In this document: in pieces, positions 7,063-14,527 of the stretch
Position numbering within the stretch: position 1 is the stretch's first letter
How the letters are laid out: the number at the start of each line of letters is the position of its first letter
From: Spirochaetota bacterium
Lineage (GTDB): Bacteria; Spirochaetota; B62-G9; DRHN01
Direction of reading: 5' to 3'
Assembly: GCA_016934265.1 (NCBI GenBank)
Contig: JAFGTF010000121.1
Location: 1 to 44,560 of the forward strand
Length of the DNA: 44,560 nt
The notes under the pieces: generated by a model
What the model saw: the letters and a program-made list of their open reading frames with translations, nothing else
Database searches by the model: none
What the model was told of the DNA's origin: nothing
Position numbers and translations under genes: made by a program

Positions 7063-7968
7063 TTACCTCTCGCTCTTGATCTGTTTCTTCGTAATCGCAT
7101 TGACAAGGAAATTGAGTAACATAATAAAGACGAAGAGCACGACACCGGTGGTGAAGAGCGACGTCATGTGATCGCCCGAGGCGTATCCCATATCCGTGAT
7201 GATATTCATGGTCAATGTTCGCACCTTCGAAAGAAGGCCGGTCGGCATGATCGGCGCGTTACCCGCCACCATGAGCACCGCCATCGTCTCGCCCACGGCC
7301 CGTCCTATCCCTAGCACTATCGAAGCGATGATGCCCGATTTTGCCGCAGGCAGTATGACTTTCGAAATCGACTGCCAGTGGGTCGCGCCCAGGGCGAGGG
7401 AACCTGCTTTGTAGTCCTTGGGCACGGCACGTATCGCAACCTCCGAGAGATTGATGATCGTCGGCAGGATCATTATCGCGAGAATTATAGAAGCGGAGAG
7501 CACACAGTACCCAGTGCCACCGAAAAATACCCGGACCCCCTTCGAGATGACTACAATGCCGAAAAAACCGTAGATTACGGAAGGAATGCCGGCGAGAAGC
7601 TCGACGACGCTCCTCAGCACCTTCGCCATCCTTCCCTCCGTGATTTCCGCTAGAAAGATGGCGCACGCGAGCCCGATCGGCACACCGATACCGAGTGCGA
7701 CGAAGGTCACGTAAAAAGATCCCACGATGAACGAGAGTATTCCGAAGCCCGGATTCGCCTCGTCGGTGGGAAGCCAGTAGGTAGAAAACAGAAACTCCCA
7801 CAGGCTGACCTTCTGAAAAAGCGGCAAACCCCGCTGGAATATGAAGAATGTAATGAAGACGACTGCCAGTATCGATATAACGGCGCAGAGAAAAAGGACC
7901 TTGTGTACCGCACTCTCGTAAAACCTTCTCGCTTTTATCCGCAAAAGACACCCTTCTCGGTTGCTCAT
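7063..7968 (-). CDS. pstC: Phosphate ABC transporter permease PstC
   Basis: A permease subunit of 301 residues with six predicted membrane helices, the first at about residues 23-46. The EAA coupling loop reads [25 protein letters not shown], and the preceding GIPSVIYGFFG and GRAVGETMAVLMVAG segments are typical of PstC/PstA. It forms the channel with PstA in the inner membrane. The start ATG at 7968 has an ideal Shine-Dalgarno GGAGGA, but that sequence is buried in a 14-bp hairpin (see 7970-8001). It is separated from pstS by 120 nt and nearly touches pstA. Confidence 0.96.
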   Translation of the reverse strand: MSNREGCLLRIKARRFYESAVHKVLFLCAVISILAVVFITFFIFQRGLPLFQKVSLWEFLFSTYWLPTDEANPGFGILSFIVGSFYVTFVALGIGVPIGLACAIFLAEITEGRMAKVLRSVVELLAGIPSVIYGFFGIVVISKGVRVFFGGTGYCVLSASIILAIMILPTIINLSEVAIRAVPKDYKAGSLALGATHWQSISKVILPAAKSGIIASIVLGIGRAVGETMAVLMVAGNAPIMPTGLLSKVRTLTMNIITDMGYASGDHMTSLFTTGVVLFVFIMLLNFLVNAITKKQIKSER

Positions 7969-7969
7969 C

Positions 7970-8001
7970 AGTATCCTCCGGGAGTCGTCCCGGAGGATAC
8001 T
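7970..8001 (-). promoter_or_regulatory. 14-bp hairpin sequestering the pstC ribosome-binding site
   Basis: On the minus strand AGTATCCTCCGGGA and TCCCGGAGGATACT pair perfectly over 14 bp with a 4-nt loop. The 3' arm contains the whole pstC Shine-Dalgarno GGAGGA and ends 1 nt before the start ATG at 7968. There is no U-tract, so it is not a normal terminator. It could stabilise the upstream pstS message, lower pstC translation relative to pstS, or act as a switch. Confidence 0.65.
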
Positions 8002-8088
8002 CTGCTACCCTGCTATTCCAATTGGACCGATTTCATTGTGCAAGCACGAGTATGAATAAACACCCGCAATCGGAGACCATATATACAT

Positions 8089-8958
8089 TTACTTGATGGC
8101 GATATATCCTGTCTCCTCCACGATCTGCTGACCTTCGTCTGAGAGAAGGAAACTCACGAAGGCCTCGTTGAGGGACCCCGGTTCGATCTGGCCTTTCGAG
8201 ACCACGTACAGGTACCGTGAAACAGGGTATTCTTTCGTGAGCACGTTGGCCACAGTTGGATCGCTCCCGTCGACGGAAATGGTCTTTCCGCCTATGTTCT
8301 TCGCCTTGTCTATATAGCCGAAGCCGCAGTAGCCGATCGTGTCGGGAGTCTGTCCGACCTTCGTCACCATGTCGCCGTTCGACTCGGTGGTTATCGCATC
8401 GGCGATGAACTTGGCCTTACCTTTGCCGAAATTCTTTTCGAGCACGAGTTCGCTGAACGCGGCGCGGGTTCCGGAAGCCTCGTCCCTGTTCACCACCACG
8501 ATCTCGCGGTCCGGGCCGCTGACTTCCTTCCAGTTCCTTATCTCGCCAGCGAAAATCCGGGCAACCTGCTCGAGAGACAGGTTGTCGATCGGCACGTTGT
8601 CGTTTACCACGACAGCGATACCGTCGAGTGCAATAGCGGTCGGTACCACGCCGGCATCGATTTCCTTGTCCTTTAGCTCACGTGAGGACCCGCCGAGCAC
8701 GTACACGCCGTCAACAACGCCGGTGACGCCCACGCTCGATCCCTGCGCGTCATAGCTGATCTTGGCTGCGGGATACTTCTTCGCGAAGGCCTCGATCGCG
8801 GAGACAACGATCGGCTCCACAGTTGTCGACCCGCCCATTGCATAGTCTCCCGCAAACTTTCCGTCGCCTTCCACCTCTTTAGACCCAGCAAATACTGCGC
8901 CTGCCGCGACGAGCAGCGATAGAAGAGCAATCGGTAAAACATAAAAACTCTTTTTCAT
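8089..8958 (-). CDS. pstS: Phosphate-binding protein PstS
   Basis: A periplasmic phosphate receptor of 289 residues. The start is placed at ATG 8958 (MKKSFYVLPIALLSLLVA), preceded by GGAGGGAACC; the four codons upstream are unlikely to be used. A signal peptide of about 23 residues ends in VFA-GS; no lipobox cysteine is present. Ligand-binding segments are GGSTTVEPI, QGSSVGV and DEASGTRAAF. The motif LEQVARIFAGEIRNW is the one echoed twice in PstA. It is the first gene of pstSCAB-phoU, with a Pho-box-like repeat upstream, and is probably induced by phosphate starvation. Confidence 0.96.
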   Translation of the reverse strand: MKKSFYVLPIALLSLLVAAGAVFAGSKEVEGDGKFAGDYAMGGSTTVEPIVVSAIEAFAKKYPAAKISYDAQGSSVGVTGVVDGVYVLGGSSRELKDKEIDAGVVPTAIALDGIAVVVNDNVPIDNLSLEQVARIFAGEIRNWKEVSGPDREIVVVNRDEASGTRAAFSELVLEKNFGKGKAKFIADAITTESNGDMVTKVGQTPDTIGYCGFGYIDKAKNIGGKTISVDGSDPTVANVLTKEYPVSRYLYVVSKGQIEPGSLNEAFVSFLLSDEGQQIVEETGYIAIK

Positions 8959-9014
8959 GGTTCCCTCCATAAATGATTAATTGACTTGCTTATCGATGGG
9001 CTCAATATCCTGCA

Positions 9015-9038
9015 GTTATGTTAAGATTTTATTAAGTC
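9015..9038 (-). promoter_or_regulatory. Pho-box-like direct repeat upstream of pstS
   Basis: On the minus strand two copies of CTTAA[TC]A with an 11-bp period (CTTAATAAAAT CTTAACATAAC) lie about 57-80 nt upstream of the pstS start, where PhoB/PhoP-type regulators bind direct TTAACA-like repeats spaced by one helical turn. An AT-rich palindrome TTTTTACGTAAAAA lies just upstream (9046-9059). The region is shared with the divergent ppx gene. Confidence 0.5.
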
Positions 9039-9176
9039 TATATGATTTTTACGTAAAAACCGTGCTTTATTGTTGCCGCCTCATCTTGACTCATGCATAT
9101 TTTTCACATCGTGAAGAGGTAATGAGGAGGGTTGCCGTCGGTTCCTCATCCTCTACGCTAGGCGGGTTACGTACAG

Positions 9177-10175
9177 ATGGATACCAGAGATTCAACAGTA
9201 TCGGCGGATACCGTCCGTCTTCCCATACGCATCGCTTCTATCGACGTCGGCTCGAACGCCATGCGCTTTCTCGCCGCCGAGTTCGAAGATAAAAACACTT
9301 ACACCCTGCTCGCAAGCGACCGGTATCCCCTCAGGCTCGGGCACGACGTCTTCGTATCGGGACGCATGACCGATGAAACGATCTCTTCCGCGCTCGGGGG
9401 CCTTGCGACCTTCTCAGACCATATGTCCCGGCTTCAGGTGAAACGATACAGGGCCGTCGCGACCTCTGCAGTACGGGAAAGCACAAACGGCGACGAGCTC
9501 ATACGCCGGTCGCACGAAGAGATCGGGCTCGACCTCGAAAAGATATCCGGGGCCGAGGAAGCCCGTCTCATACACCTCTCTGTGAAACACCGGGTTTCGT
9601 TAGGTGACAAACGGTGGATACTTGCCGATCTAGGAGGAGGAAGCGTCGAGGTGTCGCTCGTAGACGAAACGGGTATCCTCTGGAGCGAATCGCATACCAT
9701 GGGATCGGTCAGGCTGCTGGAGGAGCTTTCAGGCTCCGCCGATAAGCCGGGAAGGTTCAAGAAGCTCCTCGAAGAGTGCATACAGACGCTTTCCATACCC
9801 GCCGTCATACTGGACAAACAGCCCGCAGGTTTTATCGCGACCGGGGGTAACATCGAAACAATCGCGTCCTTTTTTTCTCCACAAGAAAGCGGCACGCCAG
9901 CCGGGGTCTCGCTCGGGGATCTCAGAAAGTTCACTGAAAAGCTCACGCATCTTTCATATCGTGACAGGATAAAGAAGCTCGGCCTCAAGGAGGATCGCGC
10001 CGACGTGATTCTACCCGCTTCCCTCGTGTATGAACGTCTCGCGATGCTCGCCGGAGCCGAAGAGATCATCGTCCCGCATGCGGAGCTCCGGGAGGGTATC
10101 GTACTCGATCTCTTACAAAAAGACCGTAAAACAGGAGATCCTCCGGGAAGAATGGATGCGGTACGGATCGATTAG
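9177..10175 (+). CDS. ppx: Ppx/GppA family phosphatase
   Basis: An exopolyphosphatase / guanosine-pentaphosphatase family protein of 332 residues with the ASKHA fold. The phosphate-1 loop is SIDVGSNAMRFLA, the conserved ATSAVRES follows, the phosphate-2 loop is LADLGGGSVEVS, and the adenosine-side motif is ATGGNIET. The C-terminal HD-like domain of long Ppx proteins is missing, so this is the short form. It hydrolyses polyphosphate or pppGpp; the sequence does not decide which. It diverges from pstS and precedes the twin kinase genes. The first ATG has no good Shine-Dalgarno, so the exact start is uncertain; the core begins near residue 17. Confidence 0.9.
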   Translation: MDTRDSTVSADTVRLPIRIASIDVGSNAMRFLAAEFEDKNTYTLLASDRYPLRLGHDVFVSGRMTDETISSALGGLATFSDHMSRLQVKRYRAVATSAVRESTNGDELIRRSHEEIGLDLEKISGAEEARLIHLSVKHRVSLGDKRWILADLGGGSVEVSLVDETGILWSESHTMGSVRLLEELSGSADKPGRFKKLLEECIQTLSIPAVILDKQPAGFIATGGNIETIASFFSPQESGTPAGVSLGDLRKFTEKLTHLSYRDRIKKLGLKEDRADVILPASLVYERLAMLAGAEEIIVPHAELREGIVLDLLQKDRKTGDPPGRMDAVRID

Positions 10176-10539
10176 TCCCGGGAAAACCCAGATGTTCGAA
10201 GAGGCGTATAAGCGTTGGGAGCTTTGCCGTCGTATCCCCCACTTTTTCGGCACATGACGGCCACAAGGCGTGGAATCGGAGACCGTCCGATACTTCGCGG
10301 CGTTCTCATTTTCCATGCCGTATTTTTCGGCCGGAGATCCTGCGGTATTGCAGAAGAGATCGGGGGGCGGCTGCAAACGCGGTGAACGGAGAACGTTTTC
10401 AATGAAGGAAAGAGGGCAGCAGGCGGGCGTACGATACTGCGCGCTTCATTGAATAGCGAAACAGGAGTCCCTTGTATCCGATAAACGGTTGCATTCGAGG
10501 AAATAATGACTATCTTTACCATTACTAGAGGGCGGAATA
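10176..10539 (+). other. Gap between ppx and the twin kinase genes
   Basis: There are 364 bases with no convincing gene. A plus-strand frame overlapping the ppx 3' end (to 10257, ending EAYKRWELCRRIPHFFGT) has a protein-like tail but no start or family. The remaining frames are short. The base composition is similar to that of the neighbours. It may be decayed coding sequence. Confidence 0.3.
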
Positions 10540-11217
10540 ATGGGGGAACCGGGGATTTCAGGTAAACTGATCGCGGTTGAAGGACTTGACGGGTCCGGAA
10601 AATCAACCCAGATATATCTTCTTCACCAGTGGCTGCTGGGGCTCGGATGCAAGGTCTTCTTCTCCGAGTGGAATTCGAGCGTCATCGTCAAAGACGCCAC
10701 CCGCAAAGGGAAACGCAAGCACCTGCTCACTCCGACTACCTTCAGCCTCATCCATGCAACAGACTTTGCCGACCGCTACGAGCGCCAGATTCTTCCTATG
10801 CTCAAGGCCGGATATTTAGTTCTCTGCGACAGGTATATCTATACATCATTCGCTCGGGATGGAGTCCGGGGCTGCAATCCCGGCTGGCTTCGAAAGCTCT
10901 ACGGTTTTGCCAAGAATCCCGACGTGACCCTCTACTTCAAGCTTCCCCTTACAACGGCGCTGGGAAGGATACTCGAAGGGAGAATAAAGCTGCAGTATTT
11001 CGAAGCAGGTATGGACCTCGGCCTCTCCATCGATATCAGGGAGAGCTTCCAGATATTTCAGCGCATGGTTATGGATCAGTATGAAAGGATGTCGGAAGAG
11101 TTCGGCTTCACTATCGTCGACGCATCGAGGTCTATTCCCATACAGCAGGAGACCATTCGCGGCCTTATTTCGAACCGTATCGACCTCTCACAATACAAGC
11201 AGAGGGTAAAAAGATGA
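10540..11217 (+). CDS. Thymidylate-kinase-like protein, canonical P-loop
   Basis: A P-loop kinase of the thymidylate kinase superfamily (225 residues). Walker A is GLDGSGKST (15-23) and the catalytic DRY is at 97-99 (LCDRYIYTSFARD). Instead of the usual LID it has Y-F-E-A-G-M-D-L-G-L-S-I-D (153-165), a motif shared with the next gene but not typical of housekeeping Tmk. ATDFADR (73-79) is also shared. Its stop overlaps the next start by 4 nt (ATGA), so the two are translationally coupled and probably form a complex. The neighbours (ppx, sixA, Pho genes) suggest a role in phosphate or polyphosphate metabolism rather than dTMP synthesis; that is inference. Confidence 0.85.
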   Translation: MGEPGISGKLIAVEGLDGSGKSTQIYLLHQWLLGLGCKVFFSEWNSSVIVKDATRKGKRKHLLTPTTFSLIHATDFADRYERQILPMLKAGYLVLCDRYIYTSFARDGVRGCNPGWLRKLYGFAKNPDVTLYFKLPLTTALGRILEGRIKLQYFEAGMDLGLSIDIRESFQIFQRMVMDQYERMSEEFGFTIVDASRSIPIQQETIRGLISNRIDLSQYKQRVKR

Positions 11218-11915
11218 CAAAGAAAAGAACGTATAAAAACCCTCTCCCGGGTCTGAATCCGGAAACGCTGTCCGGCGCGCTGATAGTAATCGAGGGTGCC
11301 GACTGTTCTGGACGCTCCACCCAGATCCGGCTCCTCTCCGAATGGCTCGAACAAAACGGGTACGCGGTGACTCAGGTCGGACTTACCAGATCCAAACTCA
11401 TCGGTCCGGCCCTGGCAAGGGCGAAGGAGGGCAATATCCTCTCCCCGCGTACGATGTCCCTCTTTTATGCAACCGACTTTTACGACCAGATCGAAAATAC
11501 TATCGTCCCGGCGCTCAACGCAGGATATATCGTGCTCGCCGACCGCTATATATATACCCTTATGGCCCGCGACATCGTTCGAGGCGCAAACCCCGAATGG
11601 GTCGAGTCGCTCTATTCGATGGCGGTCGTGCCGGACGCGGTGTTCTTTCTCTTGACCTCTTCGCAAAACCTCATCGAGCGAACCCTCACCTCGCACCAGT
11701 CGCTCGATTACTGGGAATCCGGAATGGACATCGGCCTGTCGAGAGACTGGTACGATAGCTTCATCCGCTACCAGAGAAGCCTCAGAAATGAATACAAGAA
11801 CCTTCAGGTACACTACGGTTTCGAAACCATCAACGGAAACCGGACGATAGGCTCGATACAAAAAGACCTGAGAGCCAAGATAGAGGCTGTATTGGAAAAA
11901 GTATACGCGGGCTGA
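11214..11915 (+). CDS. Thymidylate-kinase-like protein with Walker A Lys to Arg
   Basis: A paralogue of the preceding gene (233 residues), overlapping it by 4 nt. The P-loop reads GADCSGRST (28-36): the invariant Walker A lysine is Arg34 (codon CGC). The DRY motif is kept (LADRYIYTLMARD), as are YATDFYD and the pair-specific Y-W-E-S-G-M-D-I-G-L-S-R-D (167-179). The N-terminus has a basic extension of about 20 residues. Loss of the lysine usually cripples ATP hydrolysis, so this may be a regulatory partner of the canonical subunit. Alternatively, arginine may be the rule in this second subfamily; alignment of homologous pairs would tell. Confidence 0.85.
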   Translation: MTKKRTYKNPLPGLNPETLSGALIVIEGADCSGRSTQIRLLSEWLEQNGYAVTQVGLTRSKLIGPALARAKEGNILSPRTMSLFYATDFYDQIENTIVPALNAGYIVLADRYIYTLMARDIVRGANPEWVESLYSMAVVPDAVFFLLTSSQNLIERTLTSHQSLDYWESGMDIGLSRDWYDSFIRYQRSLRNEYKNLQVHYGFETINGNRTIGSIQKDLRAKIEAVLEKVYAG

Positions 11916-11993
11916 AAGGTCGGGCGGTATAAACACGCCCGGGTAAATCATACCGTCTGCCGAACGAGAGTATACGAGGATATCGGCATATAA

Positions 11994-12389
11994 TCGCACG
12001 CGATTACGGATCATCGGGGTTCGTCCGGGATGCCGACCGCTGATTTCTTACGAAAAACAATCGAAGAAAGAATGCTGCACGCGCTCTTCGTGCGCCGTCG
12101 GCGTTGTAATTTCGAAGGAATCATAGAGCTTCGGTACCGCTTCCGGAATAATACGGTGACAGAGCCGAAGCTCCGTCTATATAATACATAAAGCGCCCAT
12201 GACGCACCCACGTTTCGATATTGAGGCCGGACTTTTCACGAGGCGAAGGGAAAAACCGTCGAATTCGCCCGTTTCAGGCTCGACCCGGAAAAAAAAAGCA
12301 CATTCGAGCGGGCGTTTTCTCCGATTCAGAATACCGAATCCGCCGCTGTATTCCGGACAATCATACTCGAGGGGGACGACGGACGATGA
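11994..12389 (+). pseudogene. Decayed reading frame upstream of sixA
   Basis: One plus-strand frame gives protein-like sequence interrupted by TAA at 12189 and TGA at 12222. The first part runs from about 11994 through ATG 12030 and reads FLRKTIEERMLHALFVRRRR. The last 54 codons read EFARFRLDPEKKSTFERAF and IILEGDDGR, and their TGA overlaps the sixA ATG (ATGA), the classic sign of a coupled upstream gene. No start codon exists after the second stop. I read this as a gene lost by nonsense mutation. Its family is not recognisable; the basic helix with LHALFVRRRR is faintly reminiscent of a CHAD domain. Confidence 0.4.
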
Positions 12390-12928
12390 AAACCATTCAA
12401 CTCATGCGGCACGGAAAATCCGACTGGAGCAACCCGGCCGCCCATGACACAGACCGGCCTCTCTCAAAGCGGGGAATAAAGGACGCCGTGCGGAAGGGAA
12501 GGACTCTTGTTCGTTTCGGCCGCGTACCGGACTGGATAGTGAGCTCTCCCACCCTCCGTGCAATGCAGACCGCCGAGATCGTGGCCGAGGAATGCCGCCT
12601 GTTACGGCCCCTTGTCATCGACGAGCCGCTGTACCAGGGGGAAACGGGCGATGTGCTGCGGGCAATACGCCATCTTCCGGGGGAAATCGAACGCCCGCTG
12701 ATCGTCGGCCACAACCCGACCATCGAAGAGACTGCCGGGCTTTTGCTTTCTGGCGGGAGGGGAAACGCCATTAAATTTCCTACGGCCGCGCTCGTATGCT
12801 TCTTATATGATTCCACCCCATGGGGGTCGTTCGATCCCGGCGGGTGTACCCTCCTTCTGGTATCTCATCCCCCGCCTCCTCAAGGGTATCGGGTGATATC
12901 GTGCGGTTCGCGGCCTTCGTGGAATTAA
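12386..12928 (+). CDS. sixA: SixA-family phosphohistidine phosphatase
   Basis: A histidine phosphatase superfamily protein of 180 residues. The start is ATG 12386 (MKTIQLMRHGKSDW); the frame extends upstream from a TTG at 12221 without similarity. The catalytic RHG is at 8-10 with nucleophile His9, followed by DRPLSKRG, SSPTLRAMQTAEI and the second histidine in VGHNPTIEE. SixA enzymes dephosphorylate phosphohistidine on signalling or PTS proteins. It ends a run starting with ppx and the twin kinases and overlaps the remnant upstream frame by 4 nt. It is slightly longer than E. coli SixA (161). Confidence 0.9.
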   Translation: MKTIQLMRHGKSDWSNPAAHDTDRPLSKRGIKDAVRKGRTLVRFGRVPDWIVSSPTLRAMQTAEIVAEECRLLRPLVIDEPLYQGETGDVLRAIRHLPGEIERPLIVGHNPTIEETAGLLLSGGRGNAIKFPTAALVCFLYDSTPWGSFDPGGCTLLLVSHPPPPQGYRVISCGSRPSWN

Positions 12929-13246
12929 CGGCGAATTAATCCCGGATTAAAAAAATATTAACAATTGGAAAGTATCGTCAATCGTGGGAAGCGGGGAAGA
13001 AAAACGGAAAAAGGATAATCCTGTTTCTGCAGTACGAGCGACCATGCTGCATGGGTTATGCGGATATGATACGTTCATTTCCTAAATCCGACGTCACAGA
13101 CGACACCGTAGTAATGGAAATACCGCCAGTTTTACTTCAGCATTCGAGAGAGATTCGCTTTTACATGCGATCGAAAGCCGGTCTCGGCGAGGGGGCCCTA
13201 AGGATGTCCGTCGGAATTTCGGACGTGATGCCGGACGGAGACCGTG
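12929..13246. other. Gap after sixA, nothing recognised
   Basis: About 320 bases without a convincing gene. There is AT-rich sequence directly after sixA (GATTAAAAAAATATTAAC). A 72-codon plus-strand frame (13051-13269) has no Shine-Dalgarno and no family resemblance. Confidence 0.3.
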
Positions 13247-13489
13247 TTACCTCACGGATACGCGAATAGACGCATGAGGTCTTCCGTACGCTTTTTGCTG
13301 CTCGCGGCAGAGATACGAGGTGGAAAACGTCATGCCGCTGTCAATGCCTGTCGGGTTGTTGCCCGTCGAAAGCGCGCCGTTGGTCGGCAGTACGCTGTCC
13401 GCATACGGCATGTTTCCCGCGCACTTCGCGAGGCCGATGCTTATTAGTGCGGCAAGAGAAACGATGAATACAAACACGCGCTTTAACAT
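13247..13489 (-). CDS. Small putative secreted protein or lipoprotein
   Basis: An 80-residue frame whose N-terminus MLKRVFVFIVSLAALISIGLA looks like a signal peptide (basic start, long hydrophobic core). It is followed by KCAGN, where the cysteine could be a relaxed spirochaetal lipobox, although Lys at -1 is unusual. The remainder is low in recognisable features and rich in Ser, Gly, Asn and Thr. The upstream ribosome-binding site is weak (GGTGG). It lies alone between sixA and phoB on the opposite strand. No family is recognised and it may be spurious. Confidence 0.35.
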   Translation of the reverse strand: MLKRVFVFIVSLAALISIGLAKCAGNMPYADSVLPTNGALSTGNNPTGIDSGMTFSTSYLCREQQKAYGRPHASIRVSVR

Positions 13490-13846
13490 TATGCCACCAT
13501 ACTATTCAGACTGTATGTGGTACCGGTTTTACTGTTACTATCGGCTTGTTCTGTTAAAACAGTATTACTATTTGTTTATCCTCTGAGGAATTAGGCCGCT
13601 TCGGGTACGGTAAAACAGGTTTTTCTTTCGTTTGCACGGTACTATATTATTTTTTGGTGATTAATCGGTACCTTGTTTCTGCGTTACCTAAGGGGGGGCA
13701 GGTTTTATTTGAATCGGTCCTTAAGAACTCATCAGTTCCCAAACAAATAATGCCTATTTATCGATGCATACGCCGCCGCGATGTCAGTATAACCGACCGG
13801 TGGGTATTCGGGGACGGCTACGTACTTCAGATCAAAAGAGGGGCAC
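13490..13846. other. AT-rich gap before phoB
   Basis: About 360 bases, clearly more AT-rich than the flanks, with no gene seen. CTGTTAAAACAG (about 13551-13562) and flanking TACTGTT/AACAGTA form small inverted repeats. Promoters for the divergent small ORF and phoB presumably lie here, but no convincing -35/-10 pair or Pho box was found. Confidence 0.3.
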
Positions 13847-14527
13847 ATGAAAGAGCTTATTGCGGTCGTCGATGACGAAGAGGATATCACCCACCTCGTC
13901 GGTCTCCATCTTAATAAGGCTAACTTCAGAGTGGAGGAGTTTCACGATGCATCAAGCTTTCTACAGTTTTTAAACAGGGAGCCCCCCCGGCTTATCGTGC
14001 TCGACCTCATGCTCCCCGATGTCGACGGGCTCGAGCTTTGCAAACAACTGAAAAAGGAAGACCGTTTCTCTGATATCCCTATCATCATGCTGACGGCACG
14101 GGCTGAGGAAACCGACCGCATTATCGGGCTGGAGCTCGGAGCGGACGATTATGTCGTAAAACCCTTTTCACCGAAAGAGCTCGTAGCGAGGGTCAAAGCG
14201 GTGCTGCGGAGGGGCAAGGAAAAACAGACGACGAAGAAGATCGTTGTCGGGGATTTCCTCGAGATGGACCTCCGCAAATATACCGTCCAAATAAATAATA
14301 AAAACATCGCCCTTACCACTACGGAGTTCAAGATACTTCAACAGCTCGCCTCCAGGATCGGATGGGTGTTTACCCGTGACAATATTCTCGACAACCTCTG
14401 GGGAGACGAGAAGTACGTACTCGACCGTACGGTCGACGTTCACATACGGCACCTGCGCGAGAAACTTGGCGGCTACAGGTCGATCATTAAGAACGTTCAC
14501 GGAGTCGGATATAAACTCGAGTTATGA
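13847..14527 (+). CDS. phoB: OmpR/PhoB-family response regulator
   Basis: A two-domain response regulator of 226 residues. The receiver domain has the acidic pocket VVDDEED, the phospho-acceptor Asp53 in LIVLDLMLPDVDG, the switch Thr in MLTARAEE and Lys105 in VVKPFSPKEL. The C-terminal winged helix carries LTTTEFKILQQLA and the recognition region DRTVDVHIRHLREKLG, ending in GVGYKL. It is coupled to the downstream kinase by a 4-nt ATGA overlap. The PhoB identity rests on family similarity and on the nearby pst-phoU operon with its Pho-box-like repeats; other OmpR-type roles cannot be excluded. Confidence 0.9.
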   Translation: MKELIAVVDDEEDITHLVGLHLNKANFRVEEFHDASSFLQFLNREPPRLIVLDLMLPDVDGLELCKQLKKEDRFSDIPIIMLTARAEETDRIIGLELGADDYVVKPFSPKELVARVKAVLRRGKEKQTTKKIVVGDFLEMDLRKYTVQINNKNIALTTTEFKILQQLASRIGWVFTRDNILDNLWGDEKYVLDRTVDVHIRHLREKLGGYRSIIKNVHGVGYKLEL

